64,000 nt of DNA from Leucobacter sp. CX169 (GTDB lineage Bacteria > Actinomycetota > Actinomycetes > Actinomycetales > Microbacteriaceae), in contig NZ_CP071051.1 in assembly GCF_017161405.1 (NCBI RefSeq), forward strand, positions 2,356,001 through 2,420,000. Direction: 5' to 3'. Both the position numbers and the translations under genes were made by a program. The notes beneath the pieces are model-generated. The model did no database searches, was not told where the DNA came from, and worked only from the letters and a program-made list of their open reading frames with translations. Positions 55,182 to 63,400 of this stretch are shown piece by piece. The stretch's first letter is position 1, and every line of letters begins with the position of its first letter.

Positions 55182-55247
55182 AAATACATCCTTCTAGCGG
55201 TGACGAATCACCGCAGGTTAGGAGTCAACCGAAGCTGCAGCAGTCCC

Positions 55248-55581
55248 AGTTCCATCAGAGAGAGGGATCATGGCCCGGTCGACCAACGCCGCCTCCTCCT
55301 GGCAGATCAACTCAACCAGGGTGCCCTTCGGCGCTCATCGTGTCGGCGAAGCCCTTCATCAGTGGTTGCCGGGGGCAGGTTCACCCACCGGTGCACTGAC
55401 TCATGGGGCGACAACGACCTGGCAAGCATCGACCGAGGACGCAGCAGCAAACCTAGGGCGCCTTATGAACCGCCGGGTGCAGCGCAAGGGGATTGCAGGG
55501 AAAGCTATATTGGCCACCAATTTCTAGTGCAATAATGACCTTTGCCAGTTGGCAATTTTGTCCTCGGCTGGAGGGCACACG
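55248..55581. other. Gene-free stretch between IS3 element A and the LuxR leader
   Basis: Short frames exist on both strands, none with a recognisable product. A GGAGGG just before position 55576 belongs to the leader ORF at 55582. Base composition is lower in GC than the chromosome. Confidence 0.5.
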
Positions 55582-55689
55582 ATGACGTGGGCAGATGGGT
55601 ACGCGCTATGGAATCCGCTTCAGGGCAGCCGATTACTTCTGATCGAAGCAGGCCTTTCGGGCTATCCTCGACTGCGACCGCTCCGGTGA
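55582..55689 (+). CDS. 35-residue leader ORF coupled to the LuxR-type gene
   Basis: MTWADGYALWNPLQGSR then LLLIEAGLSGYPRLRPLR. It has a strong GGAGGG six bases before the ATG, and its TGA overlaps an in-frame ATG of the regulator (TGATG at 55687-55691). The regulator itself has no good ribosome site at earlier starts. It may be a leader that couples translation, or the remains of an N-terminus cut off by a frameshift. Confidence 0.45.
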   Translation: MTWADGYALWNPLQGSRLLLIEAGLSGYPRLRPLR

Positions 55690-57728
55690 TGTTCGCCTAC
55701 GCGAGCCACTTTTTGCTGTTCCACCGCGTCACAGAACACAGCATCTCGCTGTTGCAGACGGCCTTCCCGCGACGCTTCTCTGCTGAGCGTGACCGACCTG
55801 CACTGGAGGCCGGGCATTTCGTGGGCGCCAGCCTACTCGAGCGATTTGCGGAGGCTGGGTATCTCGAACCGGCGGATCGAGCTGACCATCGTGGCCAAGA
55901 GACGTGGGTCGTTCCCACGGAAATAAGGGAGATTTTGCAACATGAGTTACTTCGGTACGGGCCGACGAGACATGAATCGGAACTCACCCAGGGCGGATCT
56001 GGGGTTGAAGCCGCGCTGCTCTCGTGTCGGCGGCACCTCATCGAGCCCCTGCGTTCGGCCGCCGCGGACACGGCGTCCGGGGAGCCCCTGATTGGGGAGC
56101 TCGCCGTGCAGTTGCGCTTCGCATCGGAGTGGTCCGGCCTGCAGGAACTTTGGTATCGCTACGGCATGCGTGTAATGGTCACGGATCCGGTCGCCATTCA
56201 CGAGGCATTCGGTTCAATACCCGAGCCGAAATTGCATGACTACCCCGGTCTGTGGCTCGCTCACGTCTACGTTGAATCGACCTCAGTCATGCAGCGAGTG
56301 CGGAGTCTTCCCGCGGGGGAAAACCTCGATCTGATTGTTGAGCGGCTTTCGCTGCAGGTTACCGAATGCACTGCCACTTTGGGGCCTCGATGGCACAGCA
56401 TGGGAACGGCTGATGCCCGTCTGCATGTCGGGATCAATTGGATGCGGTTCCAGCGGCTGCGGGGTGACTTTACCGGAGCACTCACAACCCTCGATGAACT
56501 ACGGCAGTTGCTTCCAGACAACGAATCAACGGGCATCTCCGCATCGGATCGCAACCGGGCGTTCTTTCGCCTCGAGCAGGGGATCCTGTACTTCTTTGTG
56601 GATCGACTGCCCGAAGCGTTGGAGGCGCTGCGCGAATCGACTTTGCTCTGGCAGCGCCCGGGGTATGGCGACTACATACCGGCGTTTGCGTGGGCGCTGA
56701 TGGGGTTGATCTACGAACTGCGCGGCCCGAGAGTGCAAGCTGTGGAGTGTCTCGCTCAGGCGCAGGCCATCTTCGGTGAAGTCTGGGATTTCGAGTACGT
56801 GTCGGTTCTAACAATGACCGTAGAGGCGATGCTGGCACTTGACCGACTTGATATCGAGCGCGCACAGGTACTGCTTGAACGGCTGGAATTCGCGGCGCCT
56901 CGCTCTGAACTGTGGCCTGTCGTAATGCTCACCCAGCAGTGGGCTGAGTTGCTGTCGGGTGACCTCGCGGCGGCGGCACGAGCACAGACGCGACTGAGTG
57001 AGCGGGCAACCGGATCAGGCCGATTGAGCCCGTTCGCCGTGAGCATCGTCCACCGTGTTCGTGTCGTGGGGCTACTGGCTCTGGGACAGGCTCAGCGGGC
57101 CCGCGGCTACCTTGAGCGTCAGGCAGATACTCCTGTTCCGCCCTCGCACGAGAGCTGGGCGGGCCTGATGCTCGCCGCTGGGCGCATCGATCTGGTGCTG
57201 CGCCACGTTGATATCGCGCTGAACGATCCGCGCGCCTCTGATCGTGATCGCGCCGCGGCGCACCTGATGGGTGCCGCGGGACATCTGGCGCTCGGCGACG
57301 AACCTGCTGCGGATCGTGCGTGCCACCTCGCAACGCGTGAAATGGCTCTCGCCTGCTCGTTGGTTCCGCTCGCGGCGTTGCCGTCCAGTGTTCGCGCCGA
57401 GCTCGCGGCAAGATGCGCGAAGACACCGGGGTGGAGCGGACTGCTGGAACGTCTCGAGTTGGATCCGGAGGAAGTAGGGCAGCGGATCGCGGCGATTGGG
57501 GGCGATGCTTCTGAGACAGCGTTGCTCGTCGACTTGACGTCTCGCGAAGCGGATCTGCTCCGGCTGATCGATCAAGGTCTGACGCAGGCTGACATGGCCC
57601 TGCGCTTGCACGTTGCGCTCACGACAGTCAAGAAGCAAGTCGCTGCGCTCTATCGCAAGTTGGGCGCCGACTCTCGGGCAGGGGCGCTCGAGAAGGCGTA
57701 CCGTATCGGCTTGTTCGACGGCCGCTGA
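55689..57728 (+). CDS. Large LuxR-family transcriptional regulator
   Basis: 679 residues if started at the ATG coupled to the leader; the frame is open to 55542 with ATG 55608 possible. The C-terminal 65 residues are a LuxR HTH (LTSREADLLRLIDQGLTQADMALRLHV and TTVKKQVAALYRKLG). The middle 400 residues are helical with TPR-like patterns, as in MalT-type regulators, but no Walker A motif or NTPase domain is seen. Its codon use and base composition are less GC-rich than the chromosome. It lies upstream of the split sortase gene in the same direction and may control the sortase and surface protein. Confidence 0.8.
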   Translation: MFAYASHFLLFHRVTEHSISLLQTAFPRRFSAERDRPALEAGHFVGASLLERFAEAGYLEPADRADHRGQETWVVPTEIREILQHELLRYGPTRHESELTQGGSGVEAALLSCRRHLIEPLRSAAADTASGEPLIGELAVQLRFASEWSGLQELWYRYGMRVMVTDPVAIHEAFGSIPEPKLHDYPGLWLAHVYVESTSVMQRVRSLPAGENLDLIVERLSLQVTECTATLGPRWHSMGTADARLHVGINWMRFQRLRGDFTGALTTLDELRQLLPDNESTGISASDRNRAFFRLEQGILYFFVDRLPEALEALRESTLLWQRPGYGDYIPAFAWALMGLIYELRGPRVQAVECLAQAQAIFGEVWDFEYVSVLTMTVEAMLALDRLDIERAQVLLERLEFAAPRSELWPVVMLTQQWAELLSGDLAAAARAQTRLSERATGSGRLSPFAVSIVHRVRVVGLLALGQAQRARGYLERQADTPVPPSHESWAGLMLAAGRIDLVLRHVDIALNDPRASDRDRAAAHLMGAAGHLALGDEPAADRACHLATREMALACSLVPLAALPSSVRAELAARCAKTPGWSGLLERLELDPEEVGQRIAAIGGDASETALLVDLTSREADLLRLIDQGLTQADMALRLHVALTTVKKQVAALYRKLGADSRAGALEKAYRIGLFDGR

Positions 57729-57794
57729 GAGATGCGCGTCACCTGAACCGTCCCGGGTTTCGTGCCGCATGCTTTCTGGTTCAAGGAACCGACG

Positions 57795-57919
57795 ATGCCC
57801 AAGAATTTCCCTCCAAGAACCGCGACCGCGCAGTTCGGATGACGCTCGATCGGCTTGACGAGTACCACTCGGCCGCTATTGCGCACGTGGCTCTGGCGAA
57901 GGTACCAATCTCGGTGTAA
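57795..57919 (+). pseudogene. Fragment of an IS3-family orfA with frameshift
   Basis: MPKNFPP in one frame is followed, after a frame change, by RDRAVRMTLDRLDEY and ALAKVPISV then TAA. MPK(K/N)(Y/F)PPE..RDRAVRMTLDRLDEY is the start of many IS3 orfA proteins. No orfB or ends are left nearby. It shows that a third IS3-type element once lay here. Confidence 0.65.
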
Positions 57920-58264
57920 AAATCACTGCTGAGCGAGACTTGCGATGTGGTGTGGGGGCAGACTGAAACGGCTGGCTCGTTTGACGCTGCGGCCACTTGG
58001 CCCACCATTTCCTCGCCTTGAAAGGATCGCTATTTCATGCACACTGCCACTAGCAGTGCACCGAAAATGGTGAAGTTCGGTCGCTCGGATCGACCCTGTA
58101 ATCCCTGCGCAGTTCGCAGGCCATCTCGCGCCAAGGCCCCCGGTAGCTGTTGAAACCGGCCGCTAACTCGCGACCCCTAAGCTGCGGTGGCCGCGGCGTG
58201 ATTCCCCCTCATGGCGCGGCCACCGCGATTCTCTCAGTACAAACATTTGTGAACAGAGAACCAA
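57920..58264. other. Gene-free region before the sortase gene
   Basis: No gene recognised. It contains an inverted repeat GGTGGCCGCGGCG...GCGCGGCCACCGCG around 58185-58232 that could be a terminator or operator, and then the promoter region of the sortase, with an A-rich stretch just before the ATG at 58265. Confidence 0.5.
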
Positions 58265-58526
58265 ATGTCTCTCGTTGAAACCCTCAAGAAGCGGTGGTGG
58301 ATCGTCGCCGGCGGAGCCGTTGTAGTGCCTGCGACCGCGGCACTGCTCTCCGTCATGATCGCCGCTCAAAACGCTGCCAACGAGGCGAATGTAGGCGAGA
58401 ATGCTCCGTTATTACCCACCCATGAGCAGATCATGAGGGGTGAGGGTGACGACGAGATACGTGCGCCGACGACCAACACAGTCAACATCGAGTCGACCGA
58501 AACGATGCCGTATCACGCGGTCTGGA
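58265..58526 (+). pseudogene. Sortase gene, 5' part (split by IS3 element B)
   Basis: Encodes the first 87 residues: a short basic N-terminus, one membrane helix (WWIVAGGAVVVPATAALLSV) and a linker ending HAVW. In the present sequence the frame runs only a few codons into the element (ARG-Val then TGA). Joining base 58526 to 59824 restores the frame with the 3' part: HAVWNPPDEGEMFWQI. The combined product would have 198 residues. Confidence 0.8.
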
Positions 58527-58595
58527 GGGTCTGATGCAGGAACTGGTGACATCAAACATGGCTAGCCGAGAGGGCTGGCCTGGAAGGATGTCATC

Positions 58596-58889
58596 ATGCC
58601 CAAGCCGTTCCCCAAGGAGTTCCGCGACGACGTCGTCCGGGTCGCGCAGAACCGCGACCCAGACGTCTCCCTCGCGCAGATCGCGAAGGACTTCGGCGTC
58701 CATGTCGGAACTCTCGACAAGTGGATGCGTCAAGCCCGCATCGAAGCCGGCGAACAGCCGGGTGAGACGAAGCAGGATTCCGCCGAGCTGCGCGAGCTCC
58801 GTAAGCGCAATCGCCTCCTCGAGCAGGAGGTCGAGGTGCTGCGTCGCGCGACCGCGTATCTGTCCCAGGCTCATCTGCCGGGAAAATGA
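58596..58889 (+). CDS. IS3 element B orfA
   Basis: 97 residues. HTH in VSLAQIAKDFGVHVGTLDKWM and a coiled-coil helix ELRELRKRNRLLEQEVEVL. AAGGA lies upstream of the ATG. It is related to orfA of element A but clearly different in sequence, so the two elements are not copies of each other. Overlaps orfB by ATGA. Confidence 0.93.
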   Translation: MPKPFPKEFRDDVVRVAQNRDPDVSLAQIAKDFGVHVGTLDKWMRQARIEAGEQPGETKQDSAELRELRKRNRLLEQEVEVLRRATAYLSQAHLPGK

Positions 58890-59788
58890 TGTACCCGCTC
58901 GTGAGCGAGCTCGCCGCCGACGGAATCCCTGTCGTGGTGTCGTGCCGGGTCTTGAAGCTCGCTCGCCAGCCCTACTACCGCTGGCTACGTGATCCTGTGA
59001 CAAGCCGGGAGCTCGAGGAGGCGTATCGGGCGAACGCGCTGTTCGACGCGCACCGCGACGACCCGGAGTTCGGGTATCGGCTCCTCGCCGACGAGGCCCG
59101 CGAGGAGGGCCAGGCGATGTCGGATCGGACCGCGTGGCGGATCGCATCATCGAATGGCTGGTGGAGTGTGTTCGGGAAGAAGCGGAGCAAGAACGGCAAG
59201 AAGTCTGGCCCCGCCGTTCACGACGATCTCTGCGTCGTCATCGACGAGCACGGGCGTGAGCGTCACCGGTTCGTGGCGTCCCGGCCGAACCAGCTCTGGC
59301 TGACCGACATTACGGAACACAAAACGAGCGAAGGTCGGCTCTATCTTTGCGCGGTCAAAGACGCCTTCAGCGGTCGGATCGTGGGTTACTCGATCGACTC
59401 GAGAATGAAGGCATCACTCGCGGTCCGAGCTGTCCGCAACGCCGTCCGGATGCGCGGAAACGTGAACGGCTGTATCGTCCATTCAGACAGAGGATCGCAA
59501 TTCCGAAGCAGGAAACTGCGCCGCGAACTTGCCGTCCATAATCTCGTCGGATCGATGGGCAGAGTCGCTTCCTGCGGCGACAACGCGGCAATGGAATCGT
59601 TCTTCAGCCTGCTGCAGAAAAACGTCCTGAACCGACGTTCCTGGGCCACGCGCGAACAGCTACGCATCGCGATCGTGACCTGGATCGAGCGGACCTATCA
59701 CCGCAGGCGTCGCCAGGTCCGTCTGGGCCGTTTGACGCCGATCGAGTTCGAGACCATCATGAACAACGACCTGGCCCTCGCGGCCTAA
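58886..59788 (+). CDS. IS3 element B orfB transposase
   Basis: 300 residues with an intact DDE triad: Asp in LWLTDITEHK, Asp in IVHSDRGSQ and Glu in NAAMESFFSLLQK. The full C-terminal part LGRLTPIEFETIMNN is present, unlike in element A. Starts ATG within the orfA stop, suggesting translational coupling in place of the programmed frameshift common in the family. Confidence 0.93.
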   Translation: MMYPLVSELAADGIPVVVSCRVLKLARQPYYRWLRDPVTSRELEEAYRANALFDAHRDDPEFGYRLLADEAREEGQAMSDRTAWRIASSNGWWSVFGKKRSKNGKKSGPAVHDDLCVVIDEHGRERHRFVASRPNQLWLTDITEHKTSEGRLYLCAVKDAFSGRIVGYSIDSRMKASLAVRAVRNAVRMRGNVNGCIVHSDRGSQFRSRKLRRELAVHNLVGSMGRVASCGDNAAMESFFSLLQKNVLNRRSWATREQLRIAIVTWIERTYHRRRRQVRLGRLTPIEFETIMNNDLALAA

Positions 59789-59823
59789 CTAGAACTGTCA
59801 CCAGTTCCTGCATCAGACCCGGA

Positions 59824-60158
59824 ATCCGCCCGATGAGGGTGAAATGTTCTGGCAGATCGTTGATGGAGCGAACGGATACCCGGAGGATGGTGGCACCGAC
59901 TATGTCATTGCACACTCCTGCACGAGCGGTGACTGCGCCGGCGACCCGGTAAGAAAACTCGCCATGGGCGACACCTTCACATATCGGGGAGTCCTGTTTG
60001 TTGTGCTGACGACAATAGAGGCGGAACAGGACGCGATCAGCGGGATGGATATTTGGCAGCACCAGCCTGACCGTCTGGTCCTGATCACATGCCCACTGGG
60101 CGACGAGTCGGGCGAGCTCGACAGTAACTTCGTCGTCATCGCTCAGCCTGCCGCCTAA
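59824..60158 (+). pseudogene. Sortase gene, 3' part with catalytic Cys
   Basis: Continues the split sortase: EMFWQIVDGANGYPEDGG, the catalytic His in DYVIAHSCTSGDC, LAMGDTFTYRG, and the catalytic Cys in RLVLITCPLGDESG, ending VVIAQPAA. Sortases cut the LPxTG-like signal and join the surface protein to the cell wall. The third catalytic residue, Arg, is expected shortly before VVIA; here the residue seems to be Asn (DSNFVVIA). Alone this part lacks the membrane anchor. An internal ATG at 59844 could start a short soluble piece. Confidence 0.8.
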
Positions 60159-60371
60159 CTTTCTGCGTGAGCTGGTCTACGGACGAGTTCCTTGCAACGC
60201 AGGCGTAGGTAGATATGGTTCCGTTCAGCATGGCGCTACGCGCCAACGCCCCATCCAGGAGCATTCCCTCGCCCGACACCCCGTGGTTGCCCCTCCCCCA
60301 TTGGTGTTTCGATCGGCGGAGGCGCATCTCTGTGTGGGCAATCGGGGGCGGGTCACACAAAGAAAAGAGAT

Positions 60372-60403
60372 TCCCCCACCGTCACCCTGTTGACAGTGGG
60401 GGA
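60372..60403 (-). terminator. Terminator of the surface protein gene
   Basis: TCCCCCAC pairs with GTGGGGGA and an inner GTCA pairs with TGAC. On the minus strand the stem is followed by AATCTCTTTTCTTTG, a T-rich run, which fits a rho-independent terminator for the gene ending at 60444. Confidence 0.75.
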
Positions 60404-60443
60404 TTCTTACCTGGCGGTCAAATGGCCGACAGGGATCCTGCGA

Positions 60444-63400
60444 TTATCCTTCGTTTCGGGCTCCTTCTTTCGCCTCCCGCTTACGCCGCATCACCAACAG
60501 TGCGCCAGCGGCAACCATCAGGCTGCCCAGGGCGAACAGGAACACTGGAATCTCACTGCCGGTGTGAACCAGAGGAGTGCCGCCAGCGGTCGGAGGCTGC
60601 GGAACCAACGGGGTCTCCGGAACCACTGGGGTCTCGGGGATCGGATCGGAGATCGGAGTCGACCAAGTCGATACTGCCGTGACCGGGTCGCCCTTCCACC
60701 TCGGCGTACCCGTCACTGATCCCACGTTGGTGTAGCTTTCGCTGTCACCCACTGAACCAGTACCCATGCACTCCATCGACTCGCCGACCTCAAGGGTGTC
60801 CTGCGGGCAGGTCACCACGACACCTTGATCGTCCGTGACAATCACGTTCTCAAGCGGTTGACCACCCGTGTTCACGACCGTGTACGTCCACGTCAGTTCG
60901 GCATCCTTCTCGACCCGGTCACCGATGGCAACATCCACAGCGTCCTTAATGATGCCGACCGTGACCGGCGGGAAGCCGAGCGGTACAGTCCACGGATCCG
61001 CATCGTCGACGGGCTCGCCAGAGACTGTGCCGACCGCATCGACCTCCATCAGGTTCGTGTACTCGTCGTCCGAACCGATAGAGCCGGATCCGGTGCACAC
61101 CATCGCTTCGTTCACGTCGAGCGTGTCCTGCGGGCAGGTCACCACGACACCCTGGTCATCAGTGACGACGATGTCTTCCAGCGGCTCCTCGCCATTGTTA
61201 GTGACCGTGTACTGCCAGTCGACAACATGGAAGGCGGGAGTGAACTCGCCCTCGACCGCGTTCAGCGCACCCTTGACACCGACAATGCTCGGCACAGGGT
61301 AGCGCACCTGAATGGTCCAGGGGTCGTCATCCGTGACCGGAGTGTCCGTGAGAGTTGTGATGCCCCTGACCGTGCCGATGTTCGTGTAGCCGGGACCCGC
61401 GCCTATGCTTCCCGAACCAGCGCAGATCATGTTCGCGCCGACCGCGAGCTCCGTTGCGGGGCAAATCACGGCCACTCCCTGGTCGTCGACCAGCTCGATG
61501 TCTCCGATCGGCTCCTCGCCGTTGTTGGTGACGAGGTACTCCCAGTCAACAACGGTTCCGGGGATCTCGGTGCCTCCCTCGGTTACTGCGGGTGCGTACT
61601 TGTCCAGCGTGATGCCGACCGTGTACGGAGTCACGTTCACGGACCAGTCGTCAATATCTGACACTGGGGTGGCCGTGTACCCGCCGACCGCGCGAGCGGT
61701 AGCGATATTGGTGTAGCGCGAACCGAAGCCGACACTACCGGTACCGGTGCACACTGTACTGTCACCCACTACGAGGGTGGCGACCGGGCATGTGACCGGC
61801 ACGTTCTGGTCATCCACCACTGTGAGGTTCACGAGCGTATCCGTGCCCGTGTTCGTGACGGTGTAGGTCCAGTCGACGAGAGTTTCTGCACCAACGGTGC
61901 TTCCCTCCGCAACGCCGGGAGCGTCCTTCACGAGATCAATGGTCGGAACGAGCGGAATGATCCGCACATCCCAGTCGTCGAGCGCGGTGACTGCGCCACC
62001 CGTGTGCAGTCCTGTACCTACCACGATGCCGGTGTTCTCGTACGGTGTCGCGGTGCCGACGTTGCCGGTGCCAAGGCAGTCCATACTGGCCCCGACAGCG
62101 AGAGTTGCTGAGGGGCAGAGGACAGCGACACCCCTGCTGTCAGTAACCACCAGGTTCTCAAGCTCCTCCGTACCGCCGTTCGTCACACGGTAGGTCCATT
62201 CAACGTCGGTGTTTGCTTCAATCAAGCTGCTCTGAGCAACTGACGCGGCAAACTTATCGAGAGACACGATCGGCTCCACTGCACGCACGGCTTCGGTGCA
62301 CTCAGGGTCCGTGCTGTTCGGCGGGCAGTTCGTCGGGACGAGTCCGACAGTGCCGACGACGCGATTGATTGCGCCCGCAGCAGGGGTAGCTGCGGTGGCT
62401 CTCATCGTAATGGTGATCGTCGCTGATGCTTCTGGACCTAGATCGCCAACCCAAACGTAGGACTGGGTTGCGCTGTCATAGGTGACGGTGCCACTCGTGG
62501 AGGTAGGCGCAGACGCCTCCTCCATGTACGGCAGGATGCCAGCCACATTGTCGACCACACGGACACCGTTTACCGCCGACGTCAGCCGGTTGGTGACGTC
62601 GATGTTGTAGGTGACGAGATCACCGATTGCGACCGGGCCTCCCGCCTGCGGGCTCGACTTCTGCACAATGACATCGGCCGGCATCGCAATACCGGTGCGT
62701 GCGGTCTCCGCAGCAACCATCGACCCGGGGCCGTTGTTCGCGCGAGATGCAACCGAGTTCCAGGCAGGAACACCGCTCTGCGTCCCTGCAGGGATCTGCA
62801 TGGAGAACGTGATGTCGATGCTCTGTCCGCCGGTCCAGTTACCCGGGAGGGTGATCTTCATGCCACGCACCGCTGAGTTACCGCCGAGCGACGCGGTGTT
62901 CGTCGTCCAATTGTTGACGCACGCAGTGAGCGCCGGGTTGACCTCGGGGCGGCACGCGTTGTCCGAGTTCGTAAACTCGACCACTGCGCCCACAGGGACA
63001 GGGGCAGTGAGACCCGAGAACACCGGGGTGAACTCACTTCCGCGCGGCTGTGTCGCCTGAGCTGCCACCGTGCCGGTGTCATTCAGGCGGGGAAACATGT
63101 CGTACATGACGATGTTGTTGAGCGTCGGCTGACCGGCGTTCTCCCAGTGGATGCGGTACTCGGCAGCGCCAGAAGGCGTGATTGCGGTCTGGTTTGCGCC
63201 GAACCAAGTCGACGTGCCCAGGTCGCGAGCGAATTTCTGTACAACAGAAGTCGCGGCAGCCTCACGGGGGAGAAACTGCGCCCAACCCGTTGCTCGACAG
63301 TTCGAGTCATCCGTTGCGAGACCATCATTGTCGATGTCGCGGGGATCACCCGGAGCGAGCGTGTTGTAGTGCAAGCAGCTCTGGACCTGAGTTGGCCCAC

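Larger units (their letters stand above)
54005..55247 (-). mobile_element. IS3-family insertion sequence A (1243 bases)
   Basis: The ends are imperfect inverted repeats starting GGGACTGCTGCAGCTT (54005 inward and 55247 inward). It holds orfA and orfB on the minus strand, overlapping by ATGA. The adjoining bases do not match, so no target duplication is visible; either deletion beside the element or decay has removed it. orfB has an in-frame stop. Confidence 0.88.
58527..59820 (+). mobile_element. IS3-family insertion sequence B (1294 bases) inside the sortase gene
   Basis: Perfect terminal inverted repeats of 25 bases begin GGGTCTGATGCAGGAACTGG at each end, and GGA is duplicated on both sides (58524-58526 and 59821-59823), the three-base duplication expected of the family. 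Both orfA and orfB are complete. Apparently intact and recently inserted. Confidence 0.93.

Noticed and set aside
55263-55535. Small plus-strand frames between IS3 element A and the regulator
   Set aside because: No recognisable product, different frames compete, and no ribosome site stands out.
59844-60158. The 104-codon ORF after IS3 element B as an independent gene
   Set aside because: It is the catalytic half of the split sortase; the joined frame shows the true gene.
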